A stretch of DNA of 64,000 bases, from NCBI RefSeq assembly GCF_048128805.1, contig NC_136010.1, positions 23,337,480 through 23,401,479 on the forward strand. The letters are read 5' to 3'. The stretch is from Centroberyx gerrardi (Eukaryota > Chordata > Actinopteri > Beryciformes > Berycidae). Below the pieces are notes generated by a model. That model ran no database searches, was not told where the DNA came from, and saw only the letters and a program-made list of their open reading frames with translations. The position numbers were made by a program, and so were the translations under genes. Shown one piece after another: positions 22,724-32,878 of this stretch (position 1 is the stretch's first letter; the number at the start of each line of letters is the position of its first letter).

Positions 22724-25679
22724 TGTGTGTGTCTATTTGTCAGCCAGTCAGTTAAAATGGCAGAGAAAAGAAAAACATACATCCGATCATTTTTCAGTGC
22801 ACCGAAACGCCAAGTAGAAAGACCCCAGTAATATCAAAGGCAATTTGATAAAATCTTCATAAGAAAGGAATGAAGTGCTTATGGAAATGTTTCATAATGG
22901 ACCTCTATATACATTTAATACAACAGTACTTTTGGCGGCACCTTTGGTGTCCCCTTCAGGAATTGCTCTTGAGAAATGTTTCTGTTTATTGTCCCCCCCA
23001 ACAGTGAAATGAAATATCCGCCCTTGATCGGGAGAAAAATAATTTATCTCGTGGCCACGATTTACTGTAACGTGCGCACGATATGCAATTCGAGGTATTG
23101 TTTTAGTTTTTCATGCGCGTGTTCGTTCCCTCGATTTCCTCCTTATGTGCGAATTGCCAAAACGTGCCCTCGAAATAGTGATATTGTGCTCTCAATATAT
23201 AATACATGTCCTCTTCACGAGCTTATAAAGAGTCAGTGCACATATTAGTGATTATGTTTAAATGTGGCGCTGTCCTGGGTGTGTTGCAGCCACCTGATTG
23301 TGTTTACATGGCCTGAAGGTTAAGTGGCTAAATATGTTGCAATATTTGGGGGATATGCCTATTCAGTGTAAACAGACAATGGATATTAACATACCAAATC
23401 CTTACTAGGCCTATCTGCAATACCTAAAAGGTACCTTTTAAGCTGCATTTTTTCCTAAATTGCACAGTTTAACGAAATCGAGGGAACAAATTGTATCTCG
23501 TGCGCACGAATGGACTAAAACGTGCGCACGACTAAAACGTGTGCAGTTACAGTAAATCGTGGACTCAATATAACTTTTTTTCTCTCCCAATGGCCACTCC
23601 CGGGCTCCGTATAAACCAGCTGGAGACTGGAGAAGTTTATTCTGTTAATTAAATTTAAAACTCATTGAAATTTAGTCTATAATTACATTGTGTGTATACT
23701 GTGTGTGTAGCCCATTTGACCCGCACCTGCCCGACCCATTCTCAATATCATCTTCAGTCAACCCGCCCCATCCGCAGATAAACCTGCGGGACCCGCGGGT
23801 TTCGGATTGAAGACAGGTCTCCAGCAACTTCATTTGTTTTGGAGAAAGCTGCAGTGTACTTCTTCCGGGGATCACCAGGACTGTTTCATGGACTAACAAA
23901 CTTTACCCGATTTTCAACTGGCATGGGGGTGAGTAGATAATGACTGAATTTTCATTTCTGGGTGAACTATTTCTTTAATGGAATAGCTGATAGATCATTT
24001 ATAATGAATTAAGTTTTTAATGAGAGAGTGTAATTGTAATACAACAGCAGCTCGTTGTAACATGGTGGTAGACCTGTTACACCGAGCTGGAATAAGACTA
24101 CAATAGTGATGACTGACAGTCAGAAACAGGTTGAAGAGGCAGGTCCAGATGAAGAACCAGGAGAAGCTGAATGCTGGAGACATGGAGTCCTGGGGCGTGA
24201 ACCACATCATGATGTAGGAGACAATGCCAAACGGCAGAGAAAATACAATCCTGAAGGGGTAAAAATCAGGAAGAGAGAGAGTGAATTCAAAAAAGAGGTG
24301 TAGTGTACTTTGCAACAAAGGTAAATATCTAACCAATGAAAATCCCAATTAAAGTTTGGCTTATAATCTTATTTTAATAGTTTATTTTAATATCCAGCCA
24401 ATGGTACTGTATACCAGTGAAGTCTAGAGTTCATTCAGTCACTACAGTTACATTCGATGGGAAATGTCACTCACCAAGGGATGAGTTTACCGATGCGTGT
24501 CCTCCTACTCTTGCTGACCATGTATCCAACGATAGGGTCCGTTATAGCATCCCAAGCTGGACCCAGGAACAAGATCAGAGAGGCATAGAAAGCATCCATC
24601 TGGGCAGAATAGAATAGATCAAGTAACCAATATTATCAGCCTGTTACTTGCCTAGATTTTGCTAACAATCTAATATCATCTCGTCAAATTCAGTGGATTA
24701 TGATAAATCCATGAAAAAATATGTGATAGTAACTAATACAGGAAATAAGATCCTTAAATTAAAAGACTGAAGCACCTTGTCTGGAATGACCATGTTTCAT
24801 CACCAGGTCAGTTCATGACACACTGTACATGCCAATGAAAAAATATACTAGAATATTTACACTGGAAAAACGCTAATGAAAAATTGCTGCATGCCAACTA
24901 ATGTGTCCCATCACTCACTGAAACTGACCTGCACCACATCCAGCAGGAAGATCTGTGTGAATAATATCTTGGCAGACTGAGTCAACTGGTAAGGTATGCC
25001 ACCTATCCCATAGCTGATCCTCCTTACCAGTGGGATACCGGGGCTTTTCTGCAATGACAGGGCAGGAGTTTTCATTTTAAGGCAGTCAGCCTAAATCTTA
25101 GTGCTGTTCATTGATTATGCTTTGCAGTTATGTCACACTCATCAACACTCAAAGAATCCTGATGCTTTCATTTTTACTGAACCACCTTCAAACATTGGTT
25201 GGCTGAAAAAGCCTCTCTGCAAGCAGGCTACAACAGTGTTGATCAACAGTAGTAGGGCAAGTAACCTATGTACGGTGTCCATTTTAGGACATCCTCATCT
25301 AAGTCTGACAAAGTAAATCTAAACCTGATACAACTCCATCTAAGTCTGACAAAAGACAGCTAAACCTAACACAAGTCGGCTGAGGATGTCCTAAAATGGA
25401 AGAATACAAATGTACCCGGCCACCTCAATGATAAACTGGAAAGCAAAAAGAAGAAAAGAAGGAGCTACTTATCTACCATGCAAATCAAGGATGATAATTT
25501 AGCAGAGTTATGACACAATGACACTTTAGTTCAACACATCCAAATCCAGTAAAGAAAAAGACAAAAAATAGATATGCATAGAGTACCAGATGTACATCCT
25601 CATCCCTGGTTGCAACCATATCACTGGATTCTTCATGAAGTGTAGATCCATCTCTTCCTTTGCGCTTGCTGTCTGCCAT
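13171..25679 (-). CDS. mfsd2a-like: MFSD2-like transporter copy 2, 13 exons, full-length except a missing last exon
   Basis: Exons on the minus strand, 5' to 3': 25617-25679, 24929-25048, 24475-24599, 24118-24250, 20965-21043, 19055-19242, 18471-18561, 17293-17414, 17064-17147, 16352-16435, 14825-14937, 13440-13583, 13171-13347. They total 1523 nt (about 508 codons) in one open frame with matching phases. Landmarks: GRAWDAITDP (exon 3), VPYSALNMF and RDSATAYR across exons 5-6, GATIHGQIVG (exon 6), VKMVMRHTPYVRLVFG (exon 8), NISLFCTYATGLG (exon 9), LSIPLWQILLGRLGKK (exon 10), DVVDDF and FFIKFVGG (exon 12), FAPVPIVLLL and FYPINEKKR (exon 13). All follow human MFSD2A order, and the conserved Asp and Lys positions are kept. 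Exon 6 encodes an extracellular loop with three N-glycosylation sequons (NYS, NLS, NLT). The donor of exon 1 is GTTGCA, unusually weak. A final exon of roughly 20 codons is expected below 13,171 and was not found. Likely a 12-helix sodium-lysolipid symporter; MFSD2B or a fish-specific paralogue is the alternative. Confidence 0.88.
13890..14420 (+). mobile_element. Non-LTR reverse transcriptase fragment in intron 11 of copy 2
   Basis: Plus-strand pieces read YTSDCTSSDPSVKLFRFVDG (degenerate FADD box), NNLELNTRKMVEM, then FYRSFTESIGTTSNTVFYAY and RLQRTIRTAERVV, the C-terminal half of a fish LINE reverse transcriptase. There are several frame changes. The corresponding intron of copy 3 is about 0.44 kb and lacks it, so the insertion is specific to copy 2. 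Confidence 0.75.
14776..14818. repeat. (CT)n/(CA)n microsatellite beside exon 11 of copy 2
   Basis: Short CT run then CA repeats, within 10 bases of the exon 11 donor. The same compound repeat sits beside exon 11 of copy 3 (37112-37158), so it predates the duplication. Confidence 0.9.
17580..18390 (-). mobile_element. Rex3/RTE-like LINE fragment in intron 7 of copy 2
   Basis: Minus-strand reading gives a degraded reverse transcriptase C-terminus (RISTSKSKSMVLSG, VVKRELSHKAKLSNYQSIF, VTERMRSWIQ). The 3' end carries (GATG)n-type repeats, read on plus as CCATCCATCCATTCATCCATCC at about 17,587, which is the Rex3 hallmark. Copy 3 has the same element at the same intron (40,010-41,060), so it inserted before the duplication. 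Confidence 0.8.
21642..23026. mobile_element. Inner hAT-type element with perfect 8-bp target duplication
   Basis: Ends CAGGGGCGGAAAT at 21642 and the inverse of CAAGGGCGGATAT ending at 23026. The flanks ATCGGGAG at 21634-21641 and 23027-23034 are identical, the 8-bp target duplication expected of the hAT superfamily. Inside, an ATG at 22757 starts a short basic frame (MAEKRKTYIRSFFSAPKR) that stops after about 24 codons, possibly the start of a lost transposase. The 1385-bp element interrupts the left inverted repeat of the middle element, so it is the youngest of the three. Confidence 0.88.
22680..22732. repeat. (GT)n microsatellite inside the inner hAT-type element
   Basis: About 26 GT dinucleotides with a single interruption. 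Confidence 0.95.
25278..25400. repeat. Short element with perfect 19-bp inverted repeats
   Basis: TCCATTTTAGGACATCCTC at 25278-25296 is the exact reverse complement of 25382-25400. The 85-bp interior holds two spaced copies of TCTAAGTCTGACAAA (about 25,299 and 25,340). It could be a tiny MITE or a hairpin-forming sequence. It lies in intron 1 of MFSD2-like copy 2. Confidence 0.75.
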
Positions 25680-25735
25680 TCTTCTGTCAATAACTTGAGG
25701 AACAACTGCAAAACTGCATTGTGAACTGTTGAATT

Positions 25736-25937
25736 GTGAGAACGAACTCTCTGACAGCAATGGCAGGCTAGACTCCAACCACAAACTGCCGCACGTTAGA
25801 CACCCTGAGGCACCCAAGGGAGATGACACGTAGTCATAACAGGATGTCTTCCAGCATGGAGAAAACAACGGGATCTACAAGGTTGTTGTAATTACCATTA
25901 TTCTGCAATGGTAATTACTATCACAAGCAGGACAATG
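25736..25937 (-). pseudogene. nsfl1c fragment: start of exon 9 plus part of intron 8
   Basis: This segment aligns with 46,727-46,922 of the intact nsfl1c gene, covering the first part of exon 9, its acceptor (CCTCAG) and about 130 bp of intron 8. Read on minus it keeps VRQFVVG but has TAG at 25768-25770 where the parent has an arginine codon, plus other substitutions, so it is non-coding. Both ends stop abruptly. It lies about 60 bp upstream of the start codon of MFSD2-like copy 2. Intron sequence is included, so it is a DNA-level copy and not a retrocopy. Confidence 0.88.
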
Positions 25938-26588
25938 CTGTTTACCATTTATGTATATGGTAGAGGATAGTGGCCTCTGGAAATTTAACTGGTTTGGGCC
26001 GGCAGATATGGACGAGATTCCGGTCAGAGAATCAGATCAGAGAGGATGCTCAGTTCGATGGACTTTATTACAGGAAATAAAGTAGACTGTTGTATGTGTG
26101 TGGTCTACAAAGAGAGAAAACAATAACAAACGTATGAATATTAACGGGCAGGTATAAAGATGTTTCAATCTTTACAATAATAAAGCTATTTAGACATATG
26201 ATGTCATCGCTACCGGGCTCGTTAAGCTGCCTCACAGTCACCCTAAACTCACTGCGGGCTTTCTCACAATGTATTTATATATTTTTGACCTTAATTGCAA
26301 CCATACCTTTATCGTCTTCATCTCCTGCCTTGCAGCAGTTTGGAGCCAAATTTAATAAGAAATTGCCTCTAGCTGCATTTTGCAGATCTCTCTCTTTTTT
26401 AACTTTAGTTATTTTTCACCTTGGCATTATGTAATGTAATGTAATATAGTAATATAATGTAATGTCTCTGTTTAATTTGGCTAATATTACTCCACTAACT
26501 GGTATGCTCCCAACTCCTCTTTTCCATTCACACTAGCCAAAAACAATACTATTATGAGACTCATTCTAGAGTGCATGAAGCATGGAAG

Positions 26589-26745
26589 GGGTGCCCCGGT
26601 AGCTCAACTGGTAGAGTGGGTACCATTAAGTACCATTAAGGCTAAATCCTAATCACAGCAGCATGTCATCCTCTCTCTTTGCCCTGTCTTTCCTGTTAAT
26701 CTCTATTGTTCTGTCAATAAAGGCGAAAATGCCAAAAAAAATATA
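26589..26745 (+). mobile_element. tRNA-derived SINE
   Basis: The head resembles a tRNA A-box (GTAGCTCAACTGGTAGAG). The body CATGTCATCCTCTCTCTTTG and tail TCAATAAAGGCGAAAATGCC match, in reverse orientation, the element at 43470-43585, so both belong to one family. Confidence 0.65.
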
Positions 26746-26816
26746 GCATGGAAGTGCCCATTAGGTCATGGTTACATAAAGGTATATAGCTGCCCCATCC
26801 TTGTGCATGCCACTGC

Positions 26817-26880
26817 CTGGTTGCAACCATATCAATAGATTCTTCATGCAGTGTAGATCCACCTCTTCCTTTGCGCCCAC
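26817..26880 (-). pseudogene. Second, startless copy of MFSD2-like exon 1
   Basis: Minus-strand reading KGRGGSTLHEESIDM matches KGRDGSTLHEESSDM of copy 2 exon 1 (25617-25679), followed by the same GTTGCAACCAGG. The M-A-D start region is replaced by unrelated sequence. A Tc1-like element begins just upstream at about 26,895. It is probably an exon 1 remnant from another array member or a local duplication. Confidence 0.6.
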
Positions 26881-26894
26881 AGCCAAGGGAGTGT

Positions 26895-28095
26895 TCTACA
26901 TGGCCAAAAGTATGCAAACACCCCTTCTAATTAGTGGATTAGTGGCACCCATTGCTGACAGGTATATCAAGCACACAGCCACGCCACCTCCATAGACAAA
27001 CATTGGCAGGAGAAGGGGCCATACTAAATAGCTCAGTGACTTTCAACGTGGCACCGTCATAGGAAGTCAGTCTGTCAAATTTCTTCCCTGCTAGAGCTGC
27101 CCCGGTTCTGTCTTGCTCCAGGTCAACTGTAAGTGCTGTTATTGTGAAGTGGAAACATAAAGCAAATTTGTTTGTCCTTGGTTGTAACACTCACTACTGA
27201 GTTCCAAACTGTCTCTGGAAGTGACGCCTGCACAAGAACTGTTTTTCGGGAGCTTCATGAAATCAGTTTCCATGGCCAAGCATCCGCACACTAGCCTAAT
27301 ATAATATTTACAATGCCAAGCATTGGCTGGAGTGGTGTAAACCTTGCTGCCATTGGACTCTGGAGCAGTGGAAATGCGGAGTGATGAATCACGCTTCACC
27401 ATCTGGCAGTCTGATGGACAAATCTAGGTTTGGTGGATGCCAGGAGAACGCTACCTGCCCGAATGCATAGTACCAACTGTAAAGTTTGGTGGAGGAAAAA
27501 TGGCCTGGGGCTGTTTTCCATGGTTCGGGCCCCTTAGTTCCTGTCAAGGGAATTCTTAATGCTACAGCATACACTGACATTCTAGTCAATTGTGTGCTTC
27601 CAAGTGGCAACAGTTTGGGGAAGGCCCTTTCATCATGGCAATGCCCCCATGCACAAAGCGAGGTCCATATAGATATATGGTTTGTCGAAATTGGTGTGGA
27701 AGAACTTGACTGGGCTGCACAGCGCCGTGACCTCAACACCATCTAACACCTCTGGGACCTTTGGGATGAATTGGAACGCACACTGCGAGCCGGGCCTAAT
27801 CGCCCAACATTAGTGCCTGACCTCACTAATGCTCTTGTGGCTGAATGGAAGCAAATCACTTTAACAATGTTCCAACATCTAGTGGAAAGCCTTCCCAGAA
27901 GAGTGGGAAGAAATTTGACAAACTGACTTGTTGGAAAGGTGGCAATGGTGGAAAGTCACTGAGCTCTTCAGTATGGCCCATGCTACTGCCAATATTTGTC
28001 TATGGAGATTGCATGGCTGTGTGCTTGATTTCATATACCTGTCAGCAATGGGTGTGGCTGAAATTGTCAAATCCACTGGGGGTGTTATGCATCCT
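26895..28095 (+). mobile_element. Tc1-like transposon with about 210-bp inverted repeats, broken
   Basis: The left end reads ATGGCCAAAAGTATGCAAAC, and the first roughly 210 bp are repeated in inverse at the right end (27,900-28,080; AAATTTGACAAACTGACTTG). The middle, read on plus, corresponds to a Tc1-type transposase gene with many stops and shifts (CAAGCATTGGCTGGAGTGG to the catalytic-domain region GAATGGAAGCAAATC). The outer 30 bp of the right end are lost. The partner 43586-44259 in the copy 3 unit keeps that end. Confidence 0.85.
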
Positions 28096-28099
28096 GCAT

Positions 28100-28460
28100 A
28101 AAGCAGCCTTGTTGGCAAACCGAGGTCCTGACTCTGTGGTCAATAAAGATCCCATCGGCACTTGTCGCAAGAGTAGGGGTGTAACCCCGGTGCCCTGGCA
28201 AAATTCCCCCCAAAAAACAGGCTTTCCTTCCATCATGGCCACCTAATCATCCCTCGTTACCTAATTGGCTCTTTCAGTCCTCTACTCTCCACTGAGATAG
28301 CTGATGTGTGGTGAGCGTTCAGGCGCAAACTGGCTGCCGTGCATCACCCAGGTGAGTTGAGTCCCCCCCCCCCCCCCCCCCCCCGATATGTGAAGCGCTT
28401 TGAGTGCCTTGAAAAGCGCTATATAAATGTAATCAATTATTATTATTATTATTATTATGG
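28100..28460 (+). mobile_element. Retroposon 3' end with C22 run
   Basis: CATGGCCACCTAATCATCCC and a later GTGAAGCGCTTTGAG...AGCGCTATATAAATGTAA, ending in (TTA)n, form a common fish SINE/LINE 3' tail. A run of 22 C occupies 28363-28384. Confidence 0.6.
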
Positions 28461-28675
28461 CGTGTGTGCAAACACGTCTACCCCCAGGGGTGGATTGTCT
28501 CGATGAAGCAGAGAGAACCATAGCGGACAGTGGGCGTTTTGCCTTGAGAGAAAAAGATCCACTTCCACTCTTCCAAAGTGAGACCAAATCTGGTCTGATT
28601 CTCATCGCATCTCATGTGCACATTCTCATCGAATCTGCACAGTTCATGTGAGTGACTCATTTTGGGATAGTGTAT

Positions 28676-29630
28676 AAAGTGTTTTGTGTAAAGGTTTGTA
28701 ACAATGAAAGGGAATGACACAAGAAATGTACAGGTCAACGTTACTTTTATTGAAAGAAAACAAAATATTGCAGTATACAGCCAAAACAAAACCATCCAGA
28801 CTCAGTACCTGGTGTGCCCACCAGCGTTTACTCTTCGGGGCATACTTGTTCAGTCCGTTGATGTGCCTCTGAGGGATCCTTAGCCACTCTTCCAGAAGAG
28901 CTGTACGTAGTTGGGCCAGCGTGGTACGTGATTGCATACACTGCGGTCCAACATATCCCAGGCATGCTCGATGGGGTTCATGTATGGAGGCAAGGCTAGG
29001 ACATTCACATTCTCTCTCTCCAGGTAGGTACTGCAAACACGTGCAACATGTGCATGTGCATTATCATGCATGAAAGTCACGTGTCTGCTTTGCTGGATGT
29101 GTGGTACCACGTGAACCTGCAGTATATCCTCTAGGCAATGCTGGCCTGTCAAAATACCATTGATAACCACAAGCTCTGAACACCATCCAAAGCATATTGC
29201 GGCCGAAACAATTACTGAACCACCTTGAAAGGGGTCTCACTGCTGTACGCACGCATTCGCAAATCGCTCACCACGCTTACAGTACACCCTACACCTTGCA
29301 TCATTCCGGTGCAAGTTGAACCTGGATTCATCACTGAACAGCATGTTTTTCCACTGAGCACAACGCTGATTGCGGTTTGAGTCTATTGGTCTATTGTCCA
29401 TCAGGATCATGTCAACATGTGTCCTGTGAGCTCGGATATGTTCATGTTGCTGATTTGTGGTCTGTAACATCGTAACATGCGGCTGCCCCGGGCGCGGCCG
29501 ATCTCTGGGGCCGACAGCAAGGGTATATCCCCGAAATTCCCCAATCCTCGAAGGCCCCATTAAGTCAAATGTAATAAAAAGCCATTCAATAATCACACAA
29601 TGAGACTCCAGGGTTAATCTTCCCAATTAT
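28676..29630 (-). mobile_element. Second Tc1-like transposon, transposase on minus strand, broken
   Basis: Minus-strand frames read PRPGQPHVTMLQ (linker), then AQWKNMLFSDESRFNLHRND (catalytic aspartate block), then VTFMHDNAHAHVARVC and PYMNPIEHAWDMLDRSV (second and third catalytic regions), spread over different frames. The usual Tc1 D,D,E order is recognisable. The left border is clear because 44,930-44,985 in the copy 3 unit matches 28,610-28,675 and then continues without it. The right border is approximate. Confidence 0.82.
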
Positions 29631-29639
29631 ATTGGTTGG

Positions 29640-31335
29640 ATGTCCCAACTATTTTTATTTCACCAAATAATACAATTTTTCCTTCTGGGCTAATCTAAAG
29701 TTAATTATATTATTATTACTCCTAAAAATTCGAAAATGTATGGATAGGGATTGTCTCCCCAATAATAAAGGCTATGTACCTTAACAATTTTTTTAACACT
29801 CAATAATAAGTTTAACTAATTAAATATAGCCGCTAGTGGCGATGGCTGGGTTCATGCCAGTACAGCAGCCACAGCTGAAATGTGGAAGTTTGCATTAAGA
29901 TTACTGTCAGTTTTGTCATATTAGGCTGTTGAGCCATCACGCCCCAAGCTATCAAGTTCTGATACTGAAGAATCTAATAGCAAGCCAATATCCAACTTCT
30001 TATTGGCTTTACTGTGTTCAGCTGTACACTCAAAATGCTGCTGTTGGGCAAAATCTGGTCGGATCTGTATGAAAATTGGTGTGCATGTTCCACATAAAGG
30101 TTGGAACATGATTGCCAGTTATAAGCGTATAAGAGTTATAAACCAAAATGTCATAGGCCACGTCCACTTTCACTAATGACGACCAAACTTCAGATTTTGA
30201 CTAGGACATGGTCCTAGAGCATGTGTACCGAATTTCGTGCAATTTCACTTATTGGATTAGGAGATACAGTTTTCTGGCCTTTGTGGCGCTCCCTATTGGT
30301 CAATATTTGAATGGCTTTGCACACATGTTCATTCATTATATGTGAACATGTTAAAGTTTCATGATGATTGGACCATCCATCACAAAGTTATAACAATTTA
30401 GCTTATAGGCCACACCTCCTTCACAACTTTAAGAGTTAATATCTTCAAAACTACAGTAGATATCAACAATCTATGAACAACATTTAAAGAGTGTAGGACC
30501 ATAGATGCTACTGACCGATTTTGGTGGTAATCGGTCAAACGGTGTAGGAGGAGATGTTAAAAATGTGTTTTTCAAATAATTCAAAATATCTCAAAAATTT
30601 CCCGTGGCACATTTGTAGAGTACAGTTAGGTGGACATGTGTACCAAGTTTCATGTAAATCGGACAAACGGTGTGGGAGATATAGCCCTTTAAACTTTTTA
30701 GTTTTAGACCTTTAATTATAGCGCCACCATCAGGCCGATGGGGGTCATATTTCTTGTGAGTCTAATTGAAGCCATACTAGACCATGGTGCAAAGTTTCAT
30801 GGCTCTAGCATTTACCATCTCACGGGAAATTGAGCCCAAAGAGAAAAACTATAATAATAATAAAAAAAAGTAACAGTACAAAAATTAATTGATTAATAAT
30901 AATCACAGAAAGTGCAAACTTCATACAAATCTCCATAATTGCCTGAACAATTCTCTTGACAAATTTCAATACAATATAATGCACCATTGGTGAGATATGG
31001 GTCCAAATAGCATGGAGATTAATTTAATCAGTTAATTAATAATCAAGTTATCGTGTTCACACGAAGGATCTGCGGCGGACGTGGCGGCGGGTCGGGTGAA
31101 ACTCATTTCGGGGATATAATTACAGACGTGACGTGATGCGCACATCAAACGCATTAGGGATCGATTTAGATCCATTTCTATACAGTGAGCAACTTTTGAT
31201 TTTGTGCCTCTGTATGGGAAACACTGCATCTCCCAGTCAAAAACACCCTCTAGAGGCCATCTGACGAAGCGCATCATCTCATGAAGCGTTGACTGACTGA
31301 CCTGAATTTGCCTCGTGATGCCCTCGGCTGCGCCG
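29640..31335. other. Repeat-rich spacer without a gene
   Basis: 30,150-30,830 has the phrases TTTCATGATGATTGGACC, ATCGGTCAAACGGTGTAGG and GCGCCACCATCAGGCCGATG, which I recall as part of a dispersed fish repeat. The rest is AT-rich. No exon-like frame was found. Confidence 0.5.
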
Positions 31336-31339
31336 TGGG

Positions 31340-31980
31340 AAAAACACCACAGATTTAAAGTATGTGGTCAGAGTTTGTGTGTGTGTTTGTGTGTGTAAAC
31401 ATGCATGCCAGAGAGAGTAGCAGCAAGGCAGGGAGAGAATCCAACTTTTCTATAACGTGACCTCCCAGTGTGAGCAGTTTTCCATCCACGGTGCAATTGT
31501 GAAACGTGAAAAGAAGTAGGTGAGGAGAATGTGATGCAGGGGTACATTCCATCACACACTCCCTACCCTGAGTAAAATGGACAGGGACACAGTTTTCACT
31601 TTACTTTTGGGTCATCCATTCTGATCTATTTTCTTAGAGGAGGCTTTAACATTTTATAGCTATAACATTTTAAATCCCAGCAAATGCATGAGTTCAACCA
31701 GTACGGGGAGAATGAAACATATAACTGTAAAAGATATATGAGAAAAACACAAGATGATAATTTTTTATACACCAAACATAAAATGGATTTATTTTTCCAG
31801 AGGTCCAACATATTTCTGTCTTGCCCCAGGATGCATAGAAGATGTCAGTGTGTCATAGGAATTTAACTGCCACTACTACAACCCATTGTTTACAATCCAA
31901 GTGTTCTTTTGTTCAACCATTGGTTTGATAATAAAGCCATTTCTAACTATTGTTAATGTTACACAATATCAAAACTCCAC
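31340..31980. repeat. Paralogous spacer block (matches 45139-45735), ending at a unit boundary
   Basis: AACACCACAGATTTAAAGTATG to CACAATATCAAAA matches 45,139-45,735 closely. It includes a GT-rich stretch, GGATGCATAGAAGATGTCAG and an AATAAA at about 31,930. Directly after it, at about 31,983, the sequence switches to the block shared with 8613 onward. The partner is instead followed by the unique 3' region of nsfl1c. Confidence 0.88.
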
Positions 31981-31982
31981 TG

Positions 31983-32878
31983 CCTTAAAGTAAAAGCAAT
32001 GATGTGAAATGAAGGACTGGGATTGAGTGCCTCTTAAGTGTCTCTATAAAGCTTATCTGAAACTGCATAATCTCAGACAGCGCTGTCTCTCTTCTCGAGA
32101 CCGTATCGCTCAGTTGAAACTGCAATTAAATTACACACATGTTGGTCAAAACTACTGTGTGTATACTCTTTATTATCTTCATACAGACACCATGTATTAG
32201 GTCTAACACAACTCCCTCCTTGCCGGCTTCCCTCCAGCCCCTACAACTCATCCAGAACGCTGCACCGGCCCGGTCATCGCTCCACCTGGTCTCAGCTTTT
32301 CGTTTATTTATTGCTCTTCTATTGGTGTTTTTTTTATTTTTTATTTTTATTTTTTTAGCTTCATCACTGTAATTTATCACATCACTTCCTCTATGAAACT
32401 TCATCCATGGCAACACCTCCATCTTCCTTCCTGTGGAAACAAACAACAGTTATACCTAATGCTATCCACCAGAAGAGTGTTAACATAATGGGAAATAACA
32501 CATTGTTGGTTTTTTAAAGCCAAATAACTACTGTGGAGGGCGAATCCTTTGACCTTCTATATGTTACATACAGTATATACAGTGATGTCGTGGTAAATAT
32601 AACGGTGGGTGTAAACTCCACCAACCTCCAGACGCCACAGTGATCATCATGAGCCAAACAACCACAAATATAAACAAAAAGCAGTTATATTTTCAGAAAA
32701 ACATTAATTCATGCATTTCACTTTTTTCCCCACTCACAAGACCCCATCTTTATATACCTTACATCAGCTTGATACTATTTATTGGATGTATGTGTAACCC
32801 ACATAAATTGTACAGCCCCATGACTAAACCTCTTGTTGTACCTCTCCAATTCCCCTAGAGGGCACTGTAGCATTACTC
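31983..32878. repeat. Paralogous spacer block, copy B (matches 8613-9620)
   Basis: Starts TAAAGTAAAAGCAATGATG and follows copy A to GAGGGCACTGTAGCATT, with several deletions relative to it (for example, about 90 bp fewer around 32,300-32,450). It includes the same LINE scrap. Confidence 0.88.

Larger units (their letters stand above)
21614..23610. mobile_element. Middle nested element with long inverted repeats ACGGAGCCCGGGAGTGGCC
   Basis: Left end ACGGAGCCCGGGAGTGGCC at 21615 and its inverted copy ending 23610. The inverted repeat resumes after the inner element with CCACGATTTACTGTAA (23,053 onward; inverse near 23,550). Direct flanks ATAAACC at 21607-21613 and 23611-23617 form a 7-bp (perhaps imperfect 8-bp) target duplication. 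The interior is rich in GTGCGCACGA motifs and has no coding frame. A non-autonomous DNA transposon. Confidence 0.75.
21361..23812. mobile_element. Outer DNA-transposon-like element with GACCCGC-rich ends (tentative)
   Basis: Left part 21361-21495 (TAGTGATGCGCGGGTCAGG, then several ACCCG motifs) and right part about 23710-23812 (CCGACCCATT, GACCCGCGGGTTTCGG) are inverted, motif-rich ends of the kind seen in fish hAT-like elements. Two further elements are nested between them. The right terminus lacks the TAGTGATGC end, so it is truncated or diverged. It lies in intron 4 of MFSD2-like copy 2. Confidence 0.5.

Noticed and set aside
26589..26625. Possible functional tRNA gene
   Set aside because: Only the A-box half resembles a tRNA; no cloverleaf or intact B-box follows, and the body matches a SINE family.
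31924..31940. AATAAA on plus as the 3' end of a plus-strand gene
   Set aside because: No plus-strand exons lead to it; it occurs in both duplicated spacer blocks and may be retroposon-derived.
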